64,000 nt of DNA from Piscinibacter aquaticus (GTDB taxonomy: Bacteria > Pseudomonadota > Gammaproteobacteria > Burkholderiales > Burkholderiaceae_C), in contig VOPW01000001.1 in assembly GCA_007994965.1 (NCBI GenBank), forward strand, positions 3,286,001 through 3,350,000. Direction: 5' to 3'. Within the stretch, counting starts at the first letter, position 1, and each line of letters opens with the position of its first letter. Positions 10,487-20,554 of the stretch are shown here, one piece after another. Both the position numbers and the translations under genes were made by a program. The notes below the pieces were generated by a model that saw nothing but the letters and a program-made list of their open reading frames with translations, did not search any database and was not told where the DNA came from.

Positions 10487-11659
10487 CTACTGCTGACTAC
10501 CGCGCGCCAGCACGGGCGCGCCGCCGCGCCCATCAGCACGGCAAACAGCGCCACCGCCCACAGCGCGGTGGTCAGCGAACTCCAGCGGGCCAGCGCGCCG
10601 ATCAGCGGCGGCCCGACCATGAAGCCCAGATAACCGACCGACGACACGGCCGCCACGCCGTGCGCCGGCGCCACGCCCGGCACCTGCGCGGCGGCGGCGA
10701 ACATCACCGGCACCACGTTGGCCGGGCCCAGGCCGACGAGCATGAAGCCGAGCAGCGCCACCACCGGCATTTTCGTGGTCAGCGCCAGCGCCATGCCGGC
10801 GGTGGCCAGCACGCCCGAGCCGCGCATCAGCGCCACCGCATCGAAGCGCTCGCGGATGCGGTCGCCGAACAGCCGGCCGACCGCCATGGCGCCACTGAAG
10901 GCCGCGAAACCCAGCGCGCCGGTGGCCGCGTCGGTGTTCAGTTCCTGGCGGATGAACAGCGCGCTCCAGTCGTACATCGAGCCTTCGGCCACCATGCACA
11001 GGGCGGTCAGCACGCCCATCCACAGCAGCACGCCGCGCGGGGGCGATCGAGGCGTGCGACGCGGGCGCGCCGGCGAGCCTCGCGCTCAGCGTGCCGACGT
11101 AAGCCCACAGCACGCCCGTCATCACGACAGCGGCACCGGCCAGTTGAACGGCAGGCGCCACGCCCGCCCGGTGCAGCGCAGCGCATAGCAAGGCGCCGGC
11201 CATGCCGCCGAGGCTGAACATCGCGTGCAGCCCGCTCATCACCTTCCGCGACGAGGCCATCTCCAGCGCATTGCCATCGGTGTTGATGGCCACGTCGAAG
11301 AGGGCACTACCGGCGCCGAGCAGCACCATCAGGGCGAACAGCGGCCCGATCTGCTGCACCTGCAGCACCGCCGCCAGCGCCAGCAGCGTGGCCCTGCCGC
11401 CGGCCAGCACGCATCGGCGCACGCCGAAGCGCTCCACCAGCGCACCGGCACTGAGCAGGCACAGCACCGCACCGCCGGCGGCCGCGAGCAGCGCGAAGGA
11501 CAGCATCTGCTCGTCCAGGCCGTGATGCTGCTTGACAGCGGGCACCTGCGCGCCCCAGACACCCATGGCCGCGCCGAGCACGAAGAAGAGCACGCGGACG
11601 GCGCGGTGCCATCGGGCTGGCGGCGAGGCGGACTCCGCCGGGCAAACGACTGAACTCAC
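10487..11659 (-). CDS. MFS transporter, YbjJ-like (one or two apparent frameshifts)
   Basis: This is a major facilitator superfamily inner-membrane transporter with about twelve helices over roughly 390 residues. The N-terminal half reads WHRAVRVLFFVLGAAMGVWG, then ERFGVRRCVLAGG with the conserved loop between helices 2 and 3, and ends in SARLAGAPASHASIAP. The frame breaks near 11038 and continues MLLWMGVLTALCMVAEGSMY through FMVGPPLIGALARWSS. Near 10515, in a GCG run, a second break returns to the frame ending PVLARGSQQ; otherwise the protein would read far into the opposite TPR gene. The order of helices and the GSMYDWSALFIRQ block are like E. coli YbjJ. The substrate is unknown. Confidence 0.82.
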   Translation of the reverse strand: MSSVVCPAESASPPARWHRAVRVLFFVLGAAMGVWGAQVPAVKQHHGLDEQMLSFALLAAAGGAVLCLLSAGALVERFGVRRCVLAGGRATLLALAAVLQVQQIGPLFALMVLLGAGSALFDVAINTDGNALEMASSRKVMSGLHAMFSLGGMAGALLCAALHRAGVAPAVQLAGAAVVMTGVLWAYVGTLSARLAGAPASHASIAPARRAAVDGRADRPVHGGRRLDVRLERAVHPPGTEHRRGHRRAGFRGLQWRHGGRPAVRRPHPRALRCGGADARLGRAGHRRHGAGADHENAGGGAARLHARRPGPGQRGAGDVRRRRAGAGRGAGARRGGRVVGRLSGLHGRAAADRRAGPLEFADHRAVGGGAVCRADGRGGAPVLARGSQQ

Positions 11660-11707
11660 TATGAATCACCTTCGCGTACTTATGATTTAGCGTCAGATAT
11701 GACAACT

Positions 11708-11770
11708 CACTTCTGACTGTTCTTCGCTCAACGGACCGCATAAAACTCAATGAAGACGCCGTCAGAAGTG
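11708..11770. promoter_or_regulatory. Perfect 10-bp inverted repeat in a divergent intergenic region
   Basis: CACTTCTGAC at 11708-11717 is exactly repeated in reverse complement as GTCAGAAGTG at 11761-11770, with 43 bases between. It lies in the only clearly AT-richer spacer of this part (11660-11829), between the divergent MFS and response-regulator genes. The spacing of about five helical turns suits a looping operator or two half-sites for a dimeric regulator. Which protein binds is unknown. Confidence 0.5.
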
Positions 11771-11829
11771 TCGAAACTGCGGCCTCGCTGGCTAGAATTT
11801 TTCACTTCACCGTTGGGCCGCAGACCACC

Positions 11830-12532
11830 ATGCAGAACACCACTCCTTCGCCGCTGCCGCGCACCTGGCGCTGGTCGATGACGACCCCGAGTACCGCGAG
11901 TACGGGCCGCGCATCTTCGCAGCCTCGACATCGAGGTGCAGACCTTCGCCGACAGCAACGAACTGCTTGCCCACACCTCGCCCTTCTCGTTCAACTTCTA
12001 CATCCTCGACCTGATGCTGCCCGGCGTGGACGGCGTGGAGCTGATCCGCATCCTGCGCCGCCGCACGCAGGCCGGCCTGCTGGTGGTGTCGGGCCGGCTC
12101 GCGCCGGACGTGTTCTCGTCGGTGGTCGACGCCGGCGCCGACATGCACCTGGCCAAGCCGGCCAGCTTCGACCGGTGGTGGTGGCGATCCGAGCGGTACA
12201 CCGCCGCGTGGCCTCGTACAGCGGCAGCTCCGGCGAGTGGCTGCTCGACCGCCAGGCCGGCCGCCTGATCGCGCCCGACGGCGTGCGCATCGATCTCAGC
12301 GACCTCGATCTGGCCGTGATGGAGCGCTTCGTACAGGCCGAAGGCCAGGCGGTCACGCGCGAATCGCTGTGCCATCACCTCGGTCGGCCGGTCACCGAGG
12401 AGCCCGACAACACCCTCAGCGCCATCATCTACCGGCTGCGCGGGCATCGAGCGCGCCACCGCGAGCCCGGTGCCGCTGCAAGCGCTGTCGCGCGTGGGCT
12501 ACGTGTTCCGCGGGCCCCTCAGAAGCGCATGA
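11830..12532 (+). CDS. OmpR-type response regulator (about four apparent frameshifts)
   Basis: This is a response regulator with receiver and winged-helix DNA-binding domains, about 235 residues once the frames are joined. The receiver shows the acidic cluster LALVDDDPEY, the phospho-acceptor region FYILDLMLPGVDGVELI and the conserved Lys in MHLAKPASF. The output domain reads ISLSDLDLAVMERF-like strands, REXLCHHLG and the end LSRVGYVFRG. The frame changes near 11860, 11925, 12172 and 12440, which is dense even for this window, so real decay cannot be excluded. The stop (12530-12532) abuts the stop of the convergent histidine kinase, its likely partner. The start at 11830 is uncertain because of the first break. 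Confidence 0.8.
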
Positions 12533-15076
12533 TCACTGCCCTTGGGGCAGCCAGAGCCTGAAGACGCTGCCGTGCGGCGAATTCGGCCGCACGTCGACGC
12601 TGCCGCCGTGCAGCTCCATCACCCGGCGCACCACGTGCAGCCCGATGCCGTGACCCGGCAGGCCGTGCGAACCGCGCGCACCCCGCTCGAACAGGCGCGG
12701 TTGCAGTTCCGCGGGAATGCCGGGGCCGAGATCGGCGACCTCGAACACCAGCGCCAGCGGCTCGTCGCTGTCGACCACGCGCGCAGGATCACTTCGCCGT
12801 CCGCCGGCGAATAGGCCAGCGCGTTGCCCAGCACGTTGCGCAGCGCCAGACGCATCAGGCCGATGTCCATGCTCGCCGTGCGCGTCGATGCGATGCGCTC
12901 GATGCGCACACGCGAGCGCCGGCCCTCGTCGAGGTCGCCCAGGCTCAGATCGATCAGCGCCCCGACGTCGGCGTCGCGCGAGTCGAGCGACTTCGACGCA
13001 GCCAGCAGCGAGGTGGCCGCCAGCGTGTTGTCGAGGCTGGCCACGATCTGTCGGATCACGCCCTGCGCCCGCACGATGCGCTCGGCCGCGCCGACGTCGG
13101 CGGGCAGCCCCGCCAGCGCGCTCTGCAGCGCCGCGGAGGCATTGTTCAGCGGCTGGCGCACCTCGTGGGCCAGCACGCGCACGAATTCTTCGCGCTGCTC
13201 GAGCAACTCCCGCAGCTCGTGCGCCTGCCGCTCGGCTTCGCCGCGCAGCCCTGCTCGCGCAGCAAGGCGTCGGCCCGTTCGGCCTCGGCCCGGCGCTGCG
13301 CCGTGACATCGAGCAGCAGGCCGATCGCCGAGGGCCCCTCGGCATCCTGGATCGGGCAGGCGAAGGTCTCCACGATCACGCGGCGGCCATCGCGCCGCAT
13401 GCCGGTGAACTCCAGCCGCGTCATCGGTTCCTGGCGGGTGATCACGTGGCGCGAGACCTCGTTGACGTGGTCGAGATCCTCCGGCGCGATCAGCGTGTGG
13501 GCGCGCACGCGGCCATCCACCATCTGCTGCGGGTGGTCGTAGCCGAAGATCGACGCGAACGCCTCGTTGACGAAGCGGTACTCGTTCTTCACCTGCACGT
13601 ACACACCCACGAGCGACTGCTCCGCCAGCGCGCGGAATCGCACTTCGGAGGCACGCCACTGCTCGGTGCGCTCGGCCACCAGCGTCTCGAGGTGGTCGCG
13701 GTAGCGCTCGAGCTCGTGGGCCTGCGCCTTGCGCTCGGTGACGTCGCGCGACGAACAGTAGAGCAGTTCCTCGCCTTCGATGCGCACGCCCAGCGACACC
13801 ACCTCGACATCGATCAAGCGGCCGTCGGCGCGACGGTGGCGCGACGAGAAGCGCACCAGCTCGCCGACGCGGAACGCCCCCAGGCGCCGCTCGATCTCGT
13901 TCGGCGCGATCTGCGCATCCCACAGCGTCACCGGCTGGTTCAGCAGCGCTTCGCGGCTGTAGCCGAGCATCGCCGCGAACGAGTCGCTCATCTCGACCAG
14001 GCGGCCCTGCCGGTCGACCACGTGCATGCCGTCGCCGGCGGCGCGCAGCAGGGCGCGATTGCGCTCGCTCTCGCGGACGAGCGCCTGCCTGCTGCGGGCC
14101 TGGTCGCGCCACGCCCGGTGCAGCAGCAGCGACGAGACAGCCAGCACCGTCAGCGCCAGCATGGCCAGTCCGATCATCTCGCGCGTCTGCAGCCGCCATG
14201 CATCGAGAAAGTCGTCGGTCGCCAGCCCGGCGACCACCAGGATCGGCGTCGAGCCGACGCGCCGGTAGGCGGCAATGCGCTCCACGCCGTCGAGTGACGC
14301 ATGGGCCGTGAAACGGCCAGCGTCAGCTGCGCCGCCAGCCGTGCCTTCAATTCCGCCGACACCATGCTCGAGCCGGTTTCCACGGGCGATGTGCTGCCCA
14401 CGCTGCGCCGCGCCAGCACCGCCAGACCGCTGCCCCGCAGCGTCACCGCGCCGCCGCGCCCGAGATCGACCCCTTCGATCAGCCGCGCGAATCGCTCCGC
14501 CGCCACGTTGGCATAGACCACACCGACGAAGTCGCCGCCGGCATCGCGAAGCGGCCGGGCGACCGCCACCACCCACTGCTGGCTGATGCGCGCCTGCATC
14601 GGCCCGGACACCACCGGCCCCGGCGACCGGCCCTCGCGCGCCTGGACGAAGTACTCGCGATCGGAGACATCGACGCGAGGCGCCTCGGCCACGCCGCGGC
14701 CGTAGCGAACCACGCCCTGCGCATCGGCGATGCGGATGCTCTCCAGCTGCGGCAGCAGCGCGAGCTGCTGCGCCAGAAGCGCCTCGACCCGCGCCGCGTC
14801 GGGAGAGCCGGCGGAGAAATCCGGCTCCAGATCGAGCGCCACGTTGCGCAGCCCGATGTCGACACGATCGAGCTCGGCGAGGATGGTCTGCGCCAGCCCG
14901 GCTGCGATGTTCTCGGTGGCCACCTCGGCGCGCTCCGTGTGATTGCGCCGGCTGGCCGACTGCGAGATCCACACCAGCGCCGCCACCAGCACGAGCATCA
15001 GCAGGTTGAAGGCCACCAGCCGCCGCCCCAGCGCGGGCAGCGGCGTCGGGGCCGGGCGCGGCTCGCTCAGTTCCAA
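12533..15076 (-). CDS. Membrane-bound PAS sensor histidine kinase (three apparent frameshifts)
   Basis: This sensor kinase has about 847 residues. In order it has a membrane segment at about 20-40 (LVAFNLLMLVLVAALVWISQ), a periplasmic Cache-like domain (DREYFVQAREG, SGPMQARISQQWVVAVARP), a second membrane segment near 305 (GLAMLALTVLAVSSLLLHR), two PAS domains (VDRQGRLVEMSDSFAAMLGY; YRFVNEAFASIFGYDHP), a HisKA box LAHEVRQPLNN with the phospho-acceptor His, and an HATPase domain with N box NVLGNALAYSP, DLGPGIP and GHGIGLHVVRR. The frame breaks near 14318, 13250 and 12781. The start codon is a TTG (15074-15076) inside the end of the wax ester synthase gene. It most likely phosphorylates the convergent response regulator. 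Confidence 0.87.
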
Positions 15077-16490
15077 GGCAGCATCAGCGTCAGCAGCAGC
15101 AGCTTCTCGAATTCAGGCTCGAAGCGGTCGATGATCTTCTGCGGGTGCGGGCACAGCTGCGCGTCGGTGATCAGGCCGAACTGCACGCCACCGTCGTAGG
15201 TGAGGATGCTCACGCCCATGCCGATCTCACCCGAAGCCGGCACCCAGAACATGTTCTGGCGGATCGTCGAGCCGCACAGCGACAGCGCCTTGGCCGGACC
15301 GGGCACGTTGGTCATCACCGCGGTCGACTTCTTCGCGAACACGCCGAGCAGCGCGTCCTGCACCGGCTTGATCAGCAGCCCCGCCACGGCCAGCACGGCG
15401 AAGGCCAGCAGCGGCTGGTAGCTGCCCTTGAGCTCGCTCATGCGACGGCGCACGGCGTACACGCGCTCGATCGGGTTCTCGATGCCCACCGGCAGCACCA
15501 GCGGCGCGAGGCCGAAGCGGTTGCCGAGCTTCCAGGCTTCCTCGAGCGGGCGCAGGTTGACCGGCACCACCGCGCGGATCTCCTTGCCCGCCGGATCCTC
15601 GCCCTGCTCGCGCAGGTAGGCGCCGATGGCGCCCGCCACGCAGGCCAGCAGCACGTCGTTGATCGAGCACCCCAGGCCCTTGCCGATGGTCTTCACGCGG
15701 TCCAGCGGCATCGGCTCACTCCAGGCCACGACCTTCTTGCCGATCGGCTTGCCCTTCAGCGCGGTCGGTGAATCGTCGGGCATCAGCAGCAGCGCACCGA
15801 CGTCGTTGACGACTGGTAGCCCACGCGGGCGGCGTCGAGCGAGCCGAGCAGCGGCTGCTGCGGGTTGGCCAGCATCTCCATCGACTTGGCCACGCCGCTG
15901 CCGTACATGCCGATCGCCTTGACGGTGATGTCGCTCAGCGGCTTGAGCACGGCCTCCGACAGCCAGTCTTCCTCGTGCGCCTCGTCGGGCTTCTCGCGCT
16001 CGCGGCGCTGCGGCGGATCGCTGCCGCCATCGGTGATCGACATCACCACCGAGATCAGCGCGATGCCGTCGCCGATGCAGTGGTGCACGCGGGCGATCAT
16101 CGCGCTGCCGCCGTCGTAGTGCTCGATCAGGTGGAACTGCCACAGCGGGTGGCGGTCGTCCAGCGGCGTGGTGGCGAGTTCGCCGACACGCTCCTGCAGC
16201 GCATCGCGGATCGACTGGCCGCTGCGCGGCTCCAGCGCCTCGCGCACCACGTGGCGCTCGATGTCGAAGTGCTCGTCCTCGACCCAGTTGGCCCCCACCG
16301 CATCCTGCACCACGCGCTGACGGAAGCGGTCGTACTTGAGCAGCTTGTCCTGCACACGCCGGCACAGCGCCTCGTGGGTGATGCCGGGCTGCAGCAGCCA
16401 GACGCCGACGATCATCATGAGGTTGACGTCGTTGTCCATGCGCAGCCACGCGGTGTCCACGCGCGACATGCGCTCGACGGAATGCGACAT
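15067..16490 (-). CDS. Wax ester synthase / diacylglycerol acyltransferase (WS/DGAT; one apparent frameshift)
   Basis: This bifunctional acyltransferase uses acyl-CoA to make wax esters or triacylglycerol for storage lipid bodies. Length is about 474 residues, as in the family. The catalytic HHxxxDG motif is HHCIGDG (His136-His137, Asp141-Gly142), preceded by HPLWQFHLIEHYDGG. The C-terminal half has the typical NDVLLACVAGAIGAYL and NVPGPAKAL motifs. The frame breaks near 15813 (GYQ, then VVNDVGALL), repaired by one base that recreates CCWGG. ATG 16490 is chosen because MSHSVERMSRVDTAWL is family-like and a GAGGAGG ribosome site precedes it; an upstream GTG at 16553 is not. The adjacent divergent acyl-CoA-binding protein gene fits the role. 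Confidence 0.92.
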
Positions 16491-16583
16491 CGGGAGCCTC
16501 CTCGGGGCGTTCTTCGAATGGGGCAAGATGCTGGGTAACATCCGCACCGTCAATGCCGATTTTCACCCACAGGAGACGCTCGC

Positions 16584-16841
16584 ATGGCTGACCTCAAGAA
16601 GACGTTCGAGAAGGCGGTGGCCGATTCGAAGAACCTGCCCGAGAAGCCCGACAACGCCACGCTGCTGAAGATCTACTCGCTGTACAAGCAGGCCACGGCC
16701 GGCGACGTGGAAGGCAAGCGCCCCGGCTTCACCGACATGGTCGGCCGCGCCAAGTGGGACGCCTGGAACGAGCTGAAAGGCAAGAGCGCCGACGAGGCGA
16801 TGCAGGAGTACGTCGACCTCATCGAAGGATTGAAGGACTAG
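16584..16841 (+). CDS. Acyl-CoA-binding protein
   Basis: This 85-residue cytosolic acyl-CoA-binding protein is a four-helix bundle that carries long-chain acyl-CoA. The family hallmarks are all present: LKIYSLYKQATAGDV, KRPGFTDMVGRAKWDAW and the end EAMQEYVDLIEGL. The frame is intact, with an AGGAGA ribosome site before ATG 16584. It is divergent from the WS/DGAT gene, 93 bases away, which suggests shared control and a role in delivering acyl groups to storage lipid synthesis. Such proteins are common in eukaryotes and patchy in bacteria. Confidence 0.95.
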   Translation: MADLKKTFEKAVADSKNLPEKPDNATLLKIYSLYKQATAGDVEGKRPGFTDMVGRAKWDAWNELKGKSADEAMQEYVDLIEGLKD

Positions 16842-16849
16842 GGTTCCGG

Positions 16850-16916
16850 CGCCGGGCCGCCCCAAGCCGGAACGGCGCCCCTCGGGGGCAGGAGCGAAGC
16901 GACTGGGGGCGCAGCT
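16850..16916. repeat. Dispersed GC-rich intergenic repeat, copy B
   Basis: This element fills the gap between the convergent acyl-CoA-binding protein and PHA-system genes. Over about 60 bases it is nearly identical to the reverse complement of copy C (42155-42228), sharing CCGGCGCCGGGCCGCCCC, CCCCTCGGGGGCAGGAGCG and GCGACTGGGGGC blocks in order. It shares the core with copy A (5508-5578). Its palindromic parts could serve as a bidirectional terminator here. Confidence 0.8.
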
Positions 16917-17242
16917 ACTTCTTCTTGCCGGCGGCCTTCTTCACCGCCGGCTTGCCCTTGGCGAGCAGCTCGTCGAGGTTCTTCTCGATCTCCGACTCGA
17001 TCGTCTTGCTGAAGGCGCCGAGCAGGAAGCCGAGCTTGGCGTCGAGGTCGAAGTGATCGGCGGCCACGATCAGGCGGCCGTTCACGCCCGAGCGCGTGAA
17101 TTCCACGGTGTCGCTGGTCTCGCCTTCGAGCACGGTGCACTCCATGTCGAACTTCTTCTCCACCTCCTCGGCCCACTGCCGCGATCTCGCGCGCCTTGGT
17201 CAGGCCGAGGGAATGCTTGCGGTGGATGCGGATGTCGGCCAT
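16915..17242 (-). CDS. Polyhydroxyalkanoic acid system family protein (one apparent frameshift)
   Basis: This is a small protein of the PHA-system (PHA granule-associated) family, about 109 residues once frames are joined. It opens MADIRIHRKHSLGLTKAREI, then after a break near 17180 continues EEVEKKFDMECTVLEG, VEFTRSGVNGRLIVAADHF and DLDAKLGFLLGAFSKTIES, ending in a lysine- and alanine-rich tail (KPAVKKAAGKKK) of the kind that binds granules or nucleic acid. Its role is inferred from family membership. The stop at 16915 sits directly against the dispersed repeat. It heads a convergent pair with the acyl-CoA-binding protein gene. Confidence 0.85.
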
Positions 17243-17245
17243 GGG

Positions 17246-18339
17246 TCAATCTCCTCGTGCGGATAGTTCGGCGCGGCGCTGCGCCTTCGGCAGCGCGGCC
17301 GGGCGCCTGACCTCAGTGTAGAAGCGCTCGAAGTCGCGGCCGCTGCGCTCGAACAGGCGCTCGAAGTCCGGCACCAGCGCGTTGTAGGCGGCCAGCACGC
17401 CGAAGGCGGCATTGTTGGCGCGCGCGAACCAGCCGTCGTAGCCGGCAAACCCGCCCCAGCGCTCGCGCTTCATCACCTCGTACTCGGCGCGCATGCGTGC
17501 CATCGCCTCGGCCTTGCGGTCGCGCTTGTCGTCGTCGCTCGCCGCCGAGCGGTAGATCGCATCGAGTGCGTCGCGCCAGCGCATCGTGAAGGCGCGGAAG
17601 TCCTGCCGGCGCGCATCGAACTCGGTGTATTCGGCGCGTGCCGCCGCCGATGCGTGGCGCTCGAGCCAGCGCAAGCCGCCAATGCGTTCGACGGCCGTGG
17701 CGAAGGATTCGTTGAACTCGGTGTCGTCGGCCGCATAGGCCACCGGTGCGACAGTTCGTGGAAGATCAGCCGCGCCAGCTCACCCTCGGGCCAGAGGATG
17801 AAGGTATTCAGCAGCGGATCGGCCATCCAGTCGCCGGGCAGGCGGCCGAGCGTGGAATAGGCCGGCACGCCGTACACGCTGACCTCGTAGCGCTGCTCGC
17901 GCAAGGCGGTGGCGTAGCTGTCGGCCTCGCTGCGCTCGAAATAGCCGCGGTAGCCGGCGCAGCCCATGATCGGATAGCACCAGGTCTTGAGCTGCAGGCT
18001 GAGTTCCGGCGCGGCGACCACGTTCCACACCGCAGCGCCGCGCTTGAGATCGGCGAAGCGGCGGTAGCTGGCGTTGTCGGGCAGCTTCAGCTCGGTCACC
18101 GCGAAGTCGCGCATGCGCTGGCTGAGCGCGAGGCGCTGCTTCAGCGGATCCTGCGTGGCCTCATCGGCCAGCACCTCGGGCACCGGGCGCGCGGCGCGCA
18201 GCAGCGAAAGATGCCCGCCGACCGACTGCGCGTAGTAGCCGATCGAACTGCAGCCGCTGGTCAGGCACACCGTGGCCACCGCCACCACGGCCGTGCCGAT
18301 CACCCCCAGGCTCGCCATCAGCAGCGCCCGCCGCTTCAC
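17246..18339 (-). CDS. Lipoprotein zinc aminopeptidase (PF10023-like; one apparent frameshift)
   Basis: This is a predicted outer or inner membrane lipoprotein peptidase of about 364 residues. The GTG start at 18337-18339 gives a signal MKRRALLMASLG with lipobox LTSGC, so the mature protein starts at that Cys. A zinc motif HELSH lies in LARLIFHELSHR, and a downstream Glu in TEFNESFATAVE could complete the site, as in the putative aminopeptidase family. The frame breaks near 17744 directly after HELSH; the family reads HELxHQV, and adding one base (CCGG to CCAGG) restores that Gln. GTGA overlap with the molybdopterin oxidoreductase stop indicates coupled translation. Confidence 0.86.
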
Positions 18340-20372
18340 GAGGCGTGCGGCGCCACCTCGACGAGGCAGTCGTAGAACGACGGTGCCCGGCCGATGTCGG
18401 TGAGCTTCTGGTGCGTCAGTTCGTTGACGTTGGTGCCCTCCAGGCCGAGCTTGCGCCACCACACGCCCAGGCCGTTGACCACGCCGGGCCGCGCCCCGCC
18501 GAGACCTTCGCCTTGCAGACGTAGCTGCCGCGGTCGTTGAAGACCCGCACCACGCTGCCGTCGGCGATGCCGCGCGGCGCGGCGTCGGCGGCATGGATCT
18601 CGACCAGTGGTTCGCCCTCGATGTCGCGCAGGCTCTTCACGTTGACGAAGGTGGAGTTGAGGAAATTGCGCGCCGGCGGCGAGATCATCGCCAGCGGATA
18701 GCGCGCCGCCAGTTCGGGCGCCGACAGCGGCGATTCGTGGTTGGGCACGAAGTGCGGCACGCCCAGCCCCGGCGCATCGATCAGGCAGTTGCCCGACGGC
18801 GTGAGGAAGCCGCCCTCGGCAAACGGCGCCTCCGGCAGCGGCAGCTTCACCCAGCCGTCGCGGCGCAGCGCCTCGAAGTCGATCTCGGCGCTGAAAGCCT
18901 GCCGCGCCAGCGTCTCGTCGTCGTCGCGGAAGCAGGGTTCGTCGAAGCCCATCGCGGCGGCGAGCTCGCGGAAGATCTGCGTATTCGGCTTGGCCCGGCC
19001 GAGTGGCGCCAACGCCGGCTCGTTGATCAGCGTGTAAGTGTGGCCGTAGCTGGTGTGCACATCCAGGTGCTCGAGCTGCGTGGTGGCCGGCAGCACGTAG
19101 TCGGCATGATCGGCGGTATCGGTCAGGAAGTGGTCGAGCACCACGGTGAAGAGGTCATCGCGGGCGAAGCCCTTCACCACCTTGCGCGATTCCGGCGCCA
19201 CCGCGACCGGGTTGCTGTTGTAGACGACCAGCGCCTCGATCTTCGGGCCGAAGGCCGGCGAGGATTCGCGCAGCAGGTCGTCACCGATGGTGCTCATGTT
19301 GATGGTGCGCGGGCGGCGTGCGCCCAGCAGATCGGGCCGCTGCAGCGCGGCATCGTTGCGGAATCGCTTGAACCAGCCGGACGACGACAGCAGCATGCCG
19401 CCGGCCGGCTCGCGCCACGCGCCCACCGGGCAGGGCAGCACCGCCACCAGCCGCACCGCGTTGCCGCCGCCGTGCGCGCGCTGCATGCCGTAGTTCAGGC
19501 GGATCGCCGCCGGCTTCGTGGTGCCGTAGTCGCGCGCCAGCGCTCGCACCTCGTCGGCGCTGATGCCGCAGACCTCGGCGGTGCGCTCGGGCGTCCAGGC
19601 CATCGCGCGCTCGCGCAGCGCCGGCCAGCCCTCGGTGTGGCGCGCGATGTAGTCGTGGTCGAGCCAGTCGTTGACGATCAGCTCGTGCATCAGGCCGAGC
19701 GCGAGCGCCCCATCGGTGCCGGGCAGCAGCGCAATGTGCTGGTGGCACTTGTCGGCCGTCTCGGTCTTGCGCGGGTCGATGCACACCAGCTTCGCGCCGT
19801 TGCGCTTGGCCTCCTGTGCGAAGGTCCAGAAGTGCAGGTTCGAAGCGATCGAGTTGCTGCCCCAGATGAGAATCAGCTTGCTCTGCGCATAGTGCGCGGT
19901 GCATGCCGACCTTGCCACCGTAGGTGGCGGCCAGCGCCTCGCCGCCGGCATTGGCGCAGATCGTGCGGTCGAGCAGCGAGGCGCCGAGCCGGTGGAAGAA
20001 GCGCGCCGCGATGCTCTCGCCCTGCACCGGGCCCATCGTGCCGGCATAGCTGTAGGGCACGATGGCCTGCGGGTCGCGCGCCGCGATCCGCTTCAGCCGT
20101 GCGGCGATGTCGGCGATCGCCGCCTCCCAGCTCACCGGCTCGAACTGCCCGCTGCCCTTCGCGCCGATGCGGCGCAGCGGCTGCAGCACGCGCTCGGCGT
20201 GGTAGGTGCGCTCGGGATAGCGCGACACCTTGGTGCACAGCGCGCCGTGCGTGGGCGGGTGGTCGGGATCGCCCTGCACCTTGACGGCCCGCCCCTCGTG
20301 AACCGTGACACGGATCGCGCAGGTGTCGGGGCAGTCGTGGGGGCAGGCGGCGCGGATGGTGGCGGGTGGCAT
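18336..20372 (-). CDS. Molybdopterin oxidoreductase family protein (two apparent frameshifts)
   Basis: This large bis-MGD-type oxidoreductase has about 678 residues. An N-terminal 4Fe-4S motif CPHDCPDTC plus a later Cys in GALCTKVSRYPER (about residues 9-46) is followed by the molybdopterin domain: PYSYAGTMGPVQGES, LIWGSNSIASNLHFW, CIDPRKTETADK, LLPGTDGALALG, VYNSNPVAVAPES and ADYVLPATTQLEHLD. A C-terminal molydopterin dinucleotide-binding domain ends LVEVAPHAS. Frame breaks lie near 19900 and 18500. It has no TAT signal, so it is probably cytosolic. The family contains formate dehydrogenase-like enzymes of uncertain substrate; I do not name one. The stop overlaps the aminopeptidase start. 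Confidence 0.9.
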
Positions 20373-20554
20373 GCGCGAACTATTGCACAGGGGACTTATG
20401 AACTGGCGAACTTAGTGAACGATGCCCGCACGGTGTCGTGGACAGCGCCGTATTCTCCGCGCCATCGCAAAGAAACGCCGTGGCCCGAGCGTGCCCGCCG
20501 CTCACGAAGCGGTTCGGCATGCCGCATCGCCCGCATGCAACGTTGGAGTACCTG

